A program made the translations under genes and the position numbers. Under the pieces are notes generated by a model. It was not told the origin of the DNA and ran no database searches. It was given only the letters and a program-made list of their open reading frames with translations. A stretch of DNA of 46,620 nucleotides from Candidatus Levyibacteriota bacterium (lineage in GTDB: Bacteria; Patescibacteriota; Microgenomatia; Levybacterales; UBA12049). Location of the stretch: assembly GCA_027334565.1 (NCBI GenBank), contig DAHWUP010000006.1, forward strand, positions 1-46,620. The letters are read 5' to 3'. Of this stretch, positions 32,940 to 40,521 are shown piece after piece. Every line of letters begins with the position of its first letter. Position 1 is the stretch's first letter.

Positions 32940-34367
32940 ATGTTCCCAAAGTCTATTTGTTTTGTAGACGTTGAAACCTCCGGTATCAGTCCCAGGTTTA
33001 ACCGGATCATCGAAATCGGGATAATAAAAGTCGTTAACGGTAAAGTGGTTAAAGAATTCAGCAGTCTTGTTAATCCGGGGTCGTTTGTCGATCCTTACAT
33101 AGAAGGATTAACCGGTATAAGCAGGGATGATCTTAAGAGAGCACCATTTTTTTATGAGGTCAAAGACGAACTTCTGGAAATGTTCGAGGATTCAGTTTTT
33201 GCGGCTCACAGCGTCCGGTTCGACTACGGTTTTGTCCGAAACGAATTCCGCAGACTTGGTGTTAATTTCACAGCTAAGCATCTTTGTACGGTCAAACTCG
33301 CCCGGTTATTATATCCAAACCTGAAGAAATTTAACCTGGACAGCATCATCGAAAATTTTGACATCGAATGCAAAAGAAGACACCGGGCTTTGGATGATGC
33401 AAAAGTGATTTACAAGTTTTACGAGCAATCAAAGGCGGGCATACAGAAAGATTTATTCAACAAGGCTGTTATGATGGTATTAAGGCGCCCAAGCGTTCCG
33501 ATCGGTATTAATTCAACTGACATTGATAATCTTCCGGAAGCCGCCGGAGTTTACATCTTTTACGGCGATAACGGTTCCATTCTTTATATCGGCAAGAGCA
33601 TAAATATTAGGGAGAGGGTGCTGTCACATTTTTCCAATGACCACCTTTCCTTGACCGACATGAAAATTTCCCAGCAGGCAAGGTCGGTCGAGGCAATCGA
33701 AACAGCAGGGGAATTGAGCGCGCTTTTATTGGAATCAACCTTAATCAAAAATCACCGGCCATTATATAACCGGATGTTAAGGGATGCCCAAAAAGTAGTG
33801 GTGCTTTTAAAAGGTGCAAATGCAAAAGGTTATTCCACGGGTTCGAAGAAGATTTTAGACAAAGTCCCGGCAGAGCAAGCAACGAGCATATTGGGAGTGT
33901 TCCGTTCGGAAAGACAGCTTAACGATTTCTTATATAATCTCGCCAAGGAAAATAAACTTTGTCCTAAACTGTTGGGCCTTGATAAAAGCACCAAGCATTG
34001 TTTTTATTATCATCTGGGGCAATGCAACGGCGCCTGCTGTCAAGAGGAATCTAGCTTAAAATACAACCTTCGTTTCGAACAAGCATTTTATAAAACCAAG
34101 CTTAGACACTGGATTTTTGACAGCCCCGTTTTGATAAAAGAAAAAGGCAATAAAGAAGAAATACACCTAGTCGATAAATGGTGTTATTTAGGAAGCGTCA
34201 AAAAAGGTGAGGAGGGCAATATTGATCTGAATAGGGAATACCGCTTCGACCTTGATACCTATAAAATCTTGGTAAAATATATGATGAACCCGCGAAACCA
34301 GAAAAATATTTCGCCTTTAAGACCAAGGATAGCCGGCAGGTTCTCAAAAGTAACCTTAAATGATTAA
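32940..34367 (+). CDS. DEDDh exonuclease fused to GIY-YIG (UvrC-like) endonuclease
   Basis: The ATG at 32940 (MFPKSICFVDVETSG) gives 475 residues. Residues 1-165 form a DnaQ-type 3'-5' exonuclease: ExoI FVDVETSG (DxE), ExoII AAHSVRFDYGFV, ExoIII HRALDDAKV (DEDDh His). From about 195 a GIY-YIG domain follows (AAGVYIFYGDNGSILYIGKSINIRERVLSHF; conserved Glu in ALLLESTLIKNHRPLYN). The C-terminal region contains a Cys-rich CFYYHLGQCNGACC block like UvrC, but no UvrB-binding or RNase H-like nuclease half. Such fusions are known in Actinobacteria and other groups and are linked to DNA repair. A single gene with its own promoter. Confidence 0.88.
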   Translation: MFPKSICFVDVETSGISPRFNRIIEIGIIKVVNGKVVKEFSSLVNPGSFVDPYIEGLTGISRDDLKRAPFFYEVKDELLEMFEDSVFAAHSVRFDYGFVRNEFRRLGVNFTAKHLCTVKLARLLYPNLKKFNLDSIIENFDIECKRRHRALDDAKVIYKFYEQSKAGIQKDLFNKAVMMVLRRPSVPIGINSTDIDNLPEAAGVYIFYGDNGSILYIGKSINIRERVLSHFSNDHLSLTDMKISQQARSVEAIETAGELSALLLESTLIKNHRPLYNRMLRDAQKVVVLLKGANAKGYSTGSKKILDKVPAEQATSILGVFRSERQLNDFLYNLAKENKLCPKLLGLDKSTKHCFYYHLGQCNGACCQEESSLKYNLRFEQAFYKTKLRHWIFDSPVLIKEKGNKEEIHLVDKWCYLGSVKKGEEGNIDLNREYRFDLDTYKILVKYMMNPRNQKNISPLRPRIAGRFSKVTLND

Positions 34368-34372
34368 ACTGT

Positions 34373-34648
34373 TTACTTTTGGTAAAGTTTTCTGAGTTCT
34401 GCCTTTGCCTGTTCGAGAATTCTTTTTTTCTCCGGCCTTAAATTTTTTCCCGCCCGATTGATATAAAAATTCAGCATGCTCATGGCCGATTGAAATGGGG
34501 GCGCCTTTCGCCTTGTGCTTTGTTCAGCCGAATTTTTCAAGCTTTCAGCGATTTTTTTAGGATTATTCCAAGTGAACACTCCTTCTTCAAGATCAAGAGC
34601 GATACTATGCTTTGTTACTCCGGAAGACCAGTTTTTCGCTATTGTCAT
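34373..34648 (-). CDS. DUF3175 protein
   Basis: The 91-residue basic protein matches DUF3175: NWSSGVTKHSIALDLEEGVFTW, NPKKIAESLKNSAEQSTRRK, PFQSAMSMLNFYINRAGKNL. The family is small, widespread and of unknown function. It is cytoplasmic by sequence. It converges on the exonuclease/GIY-YIG gene with 5 bases between stops. Confidence 0.88.
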   Translation of the reverse strand: MTIAKNWSSGVTKHSIALDLEEGVFTWNNPKKIAESLKNSAEQSTRRKAPPFQSAMSMLNFYINRAGKNLRPEKKRILEQAKAELRKLYQK

Positions 34649-34694
34649 ACATTAATTTAAGTATCGATTATAAACTTGGGCTCTTTTAAATTTA

Positions 34695-35204
34695 TCATCT
34701 TGAACAGTATGGCCAGGCGCTTTGTTCTCCCCTTGAGATTTTAAAGGCGGCGGTCTTTATCGATTCTTCGGGATCGTTGCGAAGGGTAAGGCTTGTATCC
34801 TGGCCCATTAAAGCCCGGCTGTTGATCCAGGCGCTGCTTGAGAATTGAAAAAGACCAACATAATCTCCATTTACCGCATTGGGATTGAATCCGGATTCAC
34901 AACCGGCAATTTTTACCAACAGATTCCTATCAACGCTATAGAGATTGGCATATTTGGTAAATAATTCGTCAAGTTCCGCCGAACTCAGTGGTATTGGGGA
35001 AGGGGTGGGAGTCGGTGTGGGTGTCGTTGACGGAGAAGGAGTCGGTGTGGGTGTTGATGTTGGTTGCGGGGTAGGAGTAGGGAAAGCAAACCCTTTTTTG
35101 GCCAGCGGAGATACTATGATACCGTTTTGTTGGTGGTAAGACAAAAGGAAAAGACCTGAAACCAGCAATATCATTACGAAGATAATACTTAACCCGAATT
35201 TCAT
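34695..35204 (-). CDS. Membrane-anchored lytic transglycosylase-like (SLT) protein
   Basis: The 169-residue protein has an N-terminal anchor (LSIIFVMILLVSGLFLLSY), a ~40-residue Thr/Pro/Ser linker (repeated TPTPTPSP-like units), and a C-terminal lysozyme-like SLT domain. The catalytic Glu sits in IAGCESGFNPNAVNGDYVGLFQFSSSAW. The domain is short but has the E-S and GLxQ(F) blocks. It should cleave peptidoglycan outside the membrane. A Cys pair (GCES and WPYCSR) may form a disulfide. Confidence 0.85.
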   Translation of the reverse strand: MKFGLSIIFVMILLVSGLFLLSYHQQNGIIVSPLAKKGFAFPTPTPQPTSTPTPTPSPSTTPTPTPTPSPIPLSSAELDELFTKYANLYSVDRNLLVKIAGCESGFNPNAVNGDYVGLFQFSSSAWINSRALMGQDTSLTLRNDPEESIKTAAFKISRGEQSAWPYCSR

Positions 35205-35260
35205 AGACAGGTTTTAATTGCGTTTAACGGCAGTTTTTGTTCGTATCTTTCAAACGGAAA

Positions 35261-35620
35261 TTAATCATTTGTTTGCGTTTGGGCTGCGGTCGAGATCTCA
35301 AGCATTTTTAGCCGGTCTCTTTTCTCAACCGTCTTGCTCCATTTTTCGGTTAGTTTGTTGTTTTTCTCTAAAGCTTGTTCGAAGACAGCGTTCTCGTCAA
35401 TCCGCTTATTTCTGAAATTCTTGAGTTTAGTAAAAACAGTTGCGTCGGATTTACCGGCTTTTGTTAAAAAATACACCCCAACACCGATTAAAGCAAGTGC
35501 CAAAAATAACAGTAAAATGCTGGTTCCTTTGTTCAAACCTTCGACATAAATATAGATCGTCTGAATTCCCAATGCGGATAATATTAGGCCTAAAGCCGTT
35601 CTTAACAATACCAATTTCAT
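35261..35620 (-). CDS. Two-span membrane protein, function unknown
   Basis: The 119-residue protein has two hydrophobic segments (VLLRTALGLILSALGIQTIYIYV and ILLLFLALALIGVGVYFLT) and a ~65-residue basic, helical tail that is probably cytoplasmic (FRNKRIDENAVFEQALEKNNKLTEKWSKTVEKRDRLK). No family recognised. It lies upstream of the transglycosylase on the same strand with a 56-base gap. A possible -10 TATGCT lies 8 bases before the ATG. Confidence 0.6.
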   Translation of the reverse strand: MKLVLLRTALGLILSALGIQTIYIYVEGLNKGTSILLLFLALALIGVGVYFLTKAGKSDATVFTKLKNFRNKRIDENAVFEQALEKNNKLTEKWSKTVEKRDRLKMLEISTAAQTQTND

Positions 35621-35668
35621 CTAATTTAAGCATAACCGATTGCTAAATAATCCGCAAGACAAATATCA

Positions 35669-35674
35669 TATAAT
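35669..35674 (+). promoter_or_regulatory. Orphan -10 upstream of the PLD remnant
   Basis: A perfect TATAAT ends 6 bases before an ATG at 35681, the leaderless layout of this genome, but that frame stops after five codons. It may be the surviving promoter of a deleted gene. Confidence 0.5.
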
Positions 35675-35868
35675 CACCCTATGTCCACGCAAGACTGATA
35701 CTGGTTGACGGTAATTATGTATATGTGGGGTTAGTTAACCTATCGACTCAAAGTTTGGATCAAAACCGTGAAATTGGAATAATGCTTTCGGGTAAGGAAG
35801 GGATTAAGTTGCTTTCGTCGACCTTTGAAAAGGACTGGAATTTGGCGATGGATTATAATTCAAACTAG
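35674..35868 (+). pseudogene. Phospholipase D-like gene remnant (C-terminal HKD half)
   Basis: A frame absent from the track reads VHARLILVDGNYVYVGLVNLSTQSLDQNREIGIML and ends LAMDYNSN. This is the second HKD motif (H-x-K-x4-D, here with Arg for Lys) and the following N...DNNRE block of phospholipase D/nuclease proteins. Only ~65 codons remain; the N-terminal half is missing and no in-frame start exists, since a TAA directly precedes it. It is interpreted as a deletion remnant. Confidence 0.75.
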
Positions 35869-35877
35869 GCGGTTAAT

Positions 35878-36018
35878 ATGGAAGAAATTAAAGTAAATAA
35901 CAAAAAGCTCAAGAAGTTACTGCAAAGCGGTGGCAGAAAAGGGGCACAGGAGGATTTCACTGAACTATTAAAACGGTCGGTCCGCTTCAGCAGACTTATG
36001 AAGAAAGGTAAGGACTAA
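35878..36018 (+). CDS. 46-residue basic protein
   Basis: Too short for the ORF track. ATG at 35878 opens MEEIKVNNKKLKKLLQSGG and continues RKGAQEDFTELLKRSVRFSRLMKKGKD. The product is basic and helical with protein-like composition. I do not recognise a named family. It begins 9 bases after the PLD remnant and overlaps the convergent transposase-like gene by 4 bases at the stops (CTAA). Confidence 0.55.
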   Translation: MEEIKVNNKKLKKLLQSGGRKGAQEDFTELLKRSVRFSRLMKKGKD

Positions 36019-36470
36019 CTTTTTCTTACCACCTTTAACTCAATGGTATTGAATATAACCCATTTACTTACCTGGGTATCATTTAAGAGATTCCCTTTAT
36101 TAAGCTGCATTAATTTATAAATGTTTTTTTGCATTCTCCAAGCGGTTTTGTAGGTGACTCCCAGTTCTTGCTGTAGCGTTTTTATAGAAACGTCGGCCCT
36201 TGTTTGGGTCATCAGGTATAAAGCATAAAACCAGGTCTTAAGCGGCGTAGTGGATTTTTCAAAAATCGTACCGACCAAGGGAAACGTTTGATTTCTGCAG
36301 AATTTACAGACATAAACAGGCCTTTTATGTAACTTATAATGTTTAGTGACCCTTTGACAGGTTTGGCAGACAATCCCTGAAGGGAATCTTCTTTTGACAA
36401 CTTCCTCCATACACGCTTCCTCGGAGGGAAACGTTCTTGTGAATCTGGCCAAAGTAAAATTTTTACTCAT
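36015..36470 (-). CDS. IS1595-type transposase head domain without catalytic domain
   Basis: The 151-residue protein has a zinc ribbon (CQTCQRVTKHYKLHKRPVYVCKFCRNQTFPLVGTIFEKS) and the following helix-turn-helix region (DVSIKTLQQELGVTYKTAWRMQKNIYKLM) of IS1595/ISSpo-type transposases. The DDE nuclease half expected in a ~300-residue transposase is missing and the protein ends ~30 residues later. No terminal inverted repeats are apparent nearby. It is either a truncated IS or a domesticated DNA-binding protein; the intact frame leaves both open. Confidence 0.75.
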   Translation of the reverse strand: MSKNFTLARFTRTFPSEEACMEEVVKRRFPSGIVCQTCQRVTKHYKLHKRPVYVCKFCRNQTFPLVGTIFEKSTTPLKTWFYALYLMTQTRADVSIKTLQQELGVTYKTAWRMQKNIYKLMQLNKGNLLNDTQVSKWVIFNTIELKVVRKS

Positions 36471-36529
36471 AATTTTAATATATTGAAGCTATCCACGTGT
36501 TGTCAAGGGATAATTTTTAAAATTGCCTA

Positions 36530-36558
36530 TTGACGGCTTTATAGCTTTCTGTTTTAAT
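36530..36558 (+). promoter_or_regulatory. Promoter of the O-antigen-ligase-like gene
   Basis: TTGACG (36530-36535), 17-base spacer, TTTAAT (36553-36558), 12 bases before ATG 36571. It lies inside the upstream extension of the ORF-track start and so supports 36571. Confidence 0.65.
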
Positions 36559-36570
36559 GGGTTTAACTTA

Positions 36571-38859
36571 ATGAAAAACACTGTCAGTTTTTATATCGAT
36601 AAAATTATCACATATTTACTCCTTGCGGTTGCAGTAATCACCCCATTACTATTTTTTAACCAAACCACAGAATTTTACGAAATGCCTAAAATGTTTTTCT
36701 TGGTGGTGGCAACCGTTGTCCTTGTAGGCCTTTGGATTTTTTCCTGGATTGTCAAGGGCAAGGTTATTATCAATAGAACGCCTTTGGATATTCCGTTGTT
36801 GGTTCTATTGGTTGTAGTTTTGCTATCCACCTATTTTAGTGCCAACATCTACCCGGCCATTTACGGGAGTTTGCCCAGGGTTCACGGGTCCGCTGTTTCA
36901 TGGGTAACTTATATTCTATTATATTTTGTGGCAGCCTCAAACCTGAAAGGCATAGCGGAAATTAAAAATTTCCTTTACGCCTTAATGGGGGGTGCGGTTG
37001 TCGTTGCCTTGGTGACGCTTGCCGCCTTCTTTAAATTATATTTGCCGTTTGATTTTGCCCAAGCCGTCAATTTCACTCCCACGGGATCGTCGTTTTCGAC
37101 CGCCGCGTTACTTCTAATGCTTTTACCCTTGCCGCTTCTGTCGCTGGCAAAACAAAATAAATATTTACCGATCCCCGTATCACTTTTTTTGACCATCCTT
37201 TTTTCGGCCGTAATTGCCTTAATTAGTTCCTTATGGGTTGATGTGCTCTTGGTCCTGGTTTATGCACTGACCGCTTTCGTTGCAAAACCGCACCAGGTAA
37301 AGAAGACTCTGGGCGTCTTCCTGGTGCCGGTTGCAACCACGGCCTTGGTGTTCATCCTAGCGTACGCGCCTTTCCCCGGTAACGTCGTGCAATCGCTTGA
37401 GGCAAATTTCCCCAAAGAGATACAATTGCCTTTAGAAGTTTCCTGGAAAATCAGCGCCTCCGCCTTTAGGGACGCACCCTTCATCGGCACCGGTCCATCA
37501 AGCTATCTATTCAACTTCACAGCCTATAAGCCGCTCGAGTTCAACCAGCTGAATGTATGGAGTTTCTCTTTTGATACCGCATTCAATGAATTCCTGCAGG
37601 TCTTGGGTACGCTTGGTTTCTTCGGATTCATGGGATTGTTGGTCCTATCACTGGTGGTTATCGCGCATGGCTGGAGATTACTCTCAGCCAATACCGCAAG
37701 CCAGGCGCAGGACGTATCAAGGATTCTAACTACCGGATTGGCAATCAGCGGATTGACGACGATCGCATTATTATTGGTACACGCGACAACACTCGTTTCC
37801 TTTGTAATAATGCTGTTTGTCCTGGCGTCATTTATGATGTCCCAGGACCACGTCAGGGAAAAAGTGCTGGAATTTTCAATCGGCATAAAAGCTTTGACCT
37901 CGGAGAATAAACAATTCGATTTATTCCCGATTGTTGTTTTTATAGTCTACTTAATACTGGCAGTACCGGTTTTATTTAAAACCGCCAGCGTGGCGATGGC
38001 GGATTACTATCATCGACAGGCCCTATCTCAGGCCAACAAGAACGGCACCTTGACCTATCAATACCTGCAAAAAGCAGAACAACTCGCCCCGGAAATGGAT
38101 CTGTACAGGGTAGATATGGCGCAGACGAACTTTGCTCTGGCAAACGCTTTGGCCTTGCAAAAAGGACCGACCAAAGACAATCCGCAGGGAACCTTAACAA
38201 ACAGCGACAAACAGACCATCCAAACCCTTTTGTCACAGGCTATCAATGAAGGCAGGGTAAGCGTTGTCTTAAGCCCGAGATCGGCAAGGAACTGGGAAGT
38301 GCTGGCATCAATTTATCAGAATATCACCGGAGTGGCCCAAAACGCACTCGCATTCGCCCTTGACGCATACAATGCGGCTATCCAAAGAGACCCGGTCAAT
38401 CCCGCCCTGAGGCTTAGCGTTGGAGGAATCTATTATGCTGTCAAAAATTATAACCTGGCGACCAGATTCTTTACCGACGCGATCAATCTAAAACCCGATT
38501 ACGCCAACGCCTATTATAATTTGGCTCTAGCAGACAGGGATAATAATGACCTTCAGGATGCAGCTTTGGTGTCCAACCAACTCGTGATACTGTTGCAGAA
38601 AAACAGTCCAAATAGCGCCAATCTTAAAGCAGCACAAACATTATATAACGATATAAAAAACCAGATAGCATCCAATAATCAAGCGGCACAAGAACAACAA
38701 GCGTCGAGCCAGAAAGCCCCTCTTCAGAACTCGAATATTTCGGGGGTGAATGTTTCCAACCTGCAAAATGCGCCTAAGGTAACGGTGCCGACCCCGGTTA
38801 AAAGTAATCCTAACGCTAACATTCCTCAATTGAGTCCGACCCCGACCCCTACGCCATAA
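36571..38859 (+). CDS. O-antigen-ligase/polymerase-like membrane protein with TPR domain
   Basis: The ATG at 36571 (MKNTVSFYIDKII) gives 762 residues. Residues 1-475 hold about eleven membrane spans with a Wzy/WaaL-like pattern, including LPRVHGSAVSWVTYILLYF and the loop FRDAPFIGTGPSSYLFNF that precedes an EF-rich segment (DTAFNEFLQVLGTLGFFGF), typical of O-antigen ligases. Residues ~500-660 are TPR-like helices (NPALRLSVGGIYYAVKNYNLATRFFTDAINLKPDYANAYYNLAL). The tail is Gln/Asn/Pro-rich and ends SPTPTPTP. Related proteins polymerise or attach glycans; in CPR they may glycosylate surface proteins. It converges on the metallopeptidase with 4 bases between stops. Confidence 0.8.
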   Translation: MKNTVSFYIDKIITYLLLAVAVITPLLFFNQTTEFYEMPKMFFLVVATVVLVGLWIFSWIVKGKVIINRTPLDIPLLVLLVVVLLSTYFSANIYPAIYGSLPRVHGSAVSWVTYILLYFVAASNLKGIAEIKNFLYALMGGAVVVALVTLAAFFKLYLPFDFAQAVNFTPTGSSFSTAALLLMLLPLPLLSLAKQNKYLPIPVSLFLTILFSAVIALISSLWVDVLLVLVYALTAFVAKPHQVKKTLGVFLVPVATTALVFILAYAPFPGNVVQSLEANFPKEIQLPLEVSWKISASAFRDAPFIGTGPSSYLFNFTAYKPLEFNQLNVWSFSFDTAFNEFLQVLGTLGFFGFMGLLVLSLVVIAHGWRLLSANTASQAQDVSRILTTGLAISGLTTIALLLVHATTLVSFVIMLFVLASFMMSQDHVREKVLEFSIGIKALTSENKQFDLFPIVVFIVYLILAVPVLFKTASVAMADYYHRQALSQANKNGTLTYQYLQKAEQLAPEMDLYRVDMAQTNFALANALALQKGPTKDNPQGTLTNSDKQTIQTLLSQAINEGRVSVVLSPRSARNWEVLASIYQNITGVAQNALAFALDAYNAAIQRDPVNPALRLSVGGIYYAVKNYNLATRFFTDAINLKPDYANAYYNLALADRDNNDLQDAALVSNQLVILLQKNSPNSANLKAAQTLYNDIKNQIASNNQAAQEQQASSQKAPLQNSNISGVNVSNLQNAPKVTVPTPVKSNPNANIPQLSPTPTPTP

Positions 38860-38863
38860 AAAG

Positions 38864-40507
38864 TTACTCCCCGGATGAGCTTATGAGTTCGCTTTCTTTT
38901 AAGGGTTTTCCTCCTATTTTGGACATTAGTATATTGGCATATTTTAACAGCTGCTTGTTGTCGGTTGCATATTGCAGCGTTTCAAACAGTATCACGTTAT
39001 CCTGATAAAAATTCTGGCCGTAAACCCTGTTCAGGGCGTTTTCAAGACCCTGCTCGTCTTTTCCGAAGTAATAATCTGCCAATTCCGACTCGGGAATCAT
39101 TTGCGTAATTTGTGAGATTATTTTTACATACACCGGATAACCGCCGTCGATGTTGACGTTTAAGCTATTCATAATGATTTTTCTGGCAAAATATTCGGTT
39201 AAGCCCTCTTCGAACAAGGCAACTGAAAGTGTTTTGCCGCTTTGCGCACTGCTTGCGTAATGCAGATATTCATGAGTGACCGTTTCGAAATAATCGGCAA
39301 TGCCATGCAAATTGCCGGTGTTTAGAACTATCTTTATTGAATCATCCGGTACGAAAAGGCCAAGCTCCAAAGGAATATCGACCTTTAGTGAATTGTTCAG
39401 CGTGCTTTCGTCATTAAGTACATTAACATATGCCTGGTAAACCTTCAGCAGTTTGCCGTTTTTGTTAAGTTCCTGCGTATAAAAATCGACCTTATCGCTT
39501 GCCGTTTGGATTGCCTGGTCGAATTTTTGCGCTTGAGTGTCGCAGTATGTCTTGGCATTGGTATGCACAAAAACCCCCGCCTGGTTATATTGTCCCTGGG
39601 CGATACACTGAATCTCGGCCTGGTCTCTTTGCGCGTAAGCCGATTCCACCAGGGTTTTGGATGCGGTAAGGTTGAATTGGTTTTCCTGGATTGCGGCGGC
39701 AGTTGAAGCGGTTAAACTTTTCGCTAGCTCAAGCTGTTGGTTTAAGCCCTTAAACTTTTTGGCGTAATCTTCGGTTCTGAATTTGGCATATTCAGCCTCG
39801 TTCATGATCGAAACCTTGGGGTAGTGCTTGATTTGTCGATTGGGAAAATAACTTTTGACGAATAAGTAAGCGACTACTGGTGTGATTTTTTCAAGATCTG
39901 CTTTATTGATGCTTGAAATAATCAAAGTTCTGTCAATTAAAATGGTCGAGCCGATTTTTCCGGTAGGCAGGACCGTAAAAGAGGGAATGGCCGGTAGAAT
40001 ATATTCGCCATAAAAGCTGTCGGTACCGGTGGTGGCTTGGGCGATGGCTAAAAGCTCCCTATAATGGTTGTTATCCGTGGCCGTTACAATCGGTGATAAA
40101 TCGAACTGCTTTAAAGAATTGGAGATATCATTGATGTTGGTTTGGATTCCCAAAAGGGCCGGGTTTAAGTTGATTATATAAGCTAAAGTATTTAATTCCG
40201 CATACGCCAGCAGTAGAAGCAGCAAGAAAGAAAGAAAAATTCCGGTGATAAATACGAATAGGCTTTGAGTTAAGCTAATCAATAGGTGATTCTTTTTGGG
40301 CTGAAGCCGCTCGATTCTTAGAGAACGGAGCATAAAAAAAGATACGATTACGAAACCGACCAGAAACAGAAAGAAATGCTCGCCCAAAAATCCGAGTGCG
40401 TTAAGAAAATAACCGTTGAAAAGAGTGTGATCGCTTCCTTGAGGAAGATTTAAAGTAAATGCGATCAGACCGAAAACGAAGGTGATAATAAGGACAACCC
40501 GACGCAT
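38864..40507 (-). CDS. Membrane-bound gluzincin-like metallopeptidase
   Basis: The 547-residue protein has three N-terminal spans (about 4-20, 38-60 and 77-102), then a large outer region. Positions 250-350 are helical with a coiled-coil look (QQLELAKSLTASTAAAIQENQ). The active-site motif HEYLH is at 412-416 (ETVTHEYLHYAS), followed 17 residues later by LFEEGLTEYFARK with the likely third zinc ligand Glu. This is the HExxH...E arrangement of gluzincins (peptidase MA clan). Close family not identified. Its -10 lies in the 14-base gap behind ppsA. Confidence 0.75.
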   Translation of the reverse strand: MRRVVLIITFVFGLIAFTLNLPQGSDHTLFNGYFLNALGFLGEHFFLFLVGFVIVSFFMLRSLRIERLQPKKNHLLISLTQSLFVFITGIFLSFLLLLLLAYAELNTLAYIINLNPALLGIQTNINDISNSLKQFDLSPIVTATDNNHYRELLAIAQATTGTDSFYGEYILPAIPSFTVLPTGKIGSTILIDRTLIISSINKADLEKITPVVAYLFVKSYFPNRQIKHYPKVSIMNEAEYAKFRTEDYAKKFKGLNQQLELAKSLTASTAAAIQENQFNLTASKTLVESAYAQRDQAEIQCIAQGQYNQAGVFVHTNAKTYCDTQAQKFDQAIQTASDKVDFYTQELNKNGKLLKVYQAYVNVLNDESTLNNSLKVDIPLELGLFVPDDSIKIVLNTGNLHGIADYFETVTHEYLHYASSAQSGKTLSVALFEEGLTEYFARKIIMNSLNVNIDGGYPVYVKIISQITQMIPESELADYYFGKDEQGLENALNRVYGQNFYQDNVILFETLQYATDNKQLLKYANILMSKIGGKPLKESELISSSGE

Positions 40508-40513
40508 GAAGTT

Positions 40514-40519
40514 ATTATA
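40514..40519 (-). promoter_or_regulatory. Leaderless -10 for the metallopeptidase
   Basis: On the minus strand a perfect TATAAT ends 6 bases before the ATG at 40507, within the 14-base gap behind the ppsA stop. Confidence 0.6.
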
Positions 40520-40521
40520 CG

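Noticed and set aside
34990-35090. Repetitive GGTGT/GGAGTCGGTGTGGGT-like DNA as a minisatellite or CRISPR.
   Set aside because: It encodes the Thr/Pro linker of the SLT protein; repeats are in codon register and there are no spacers.
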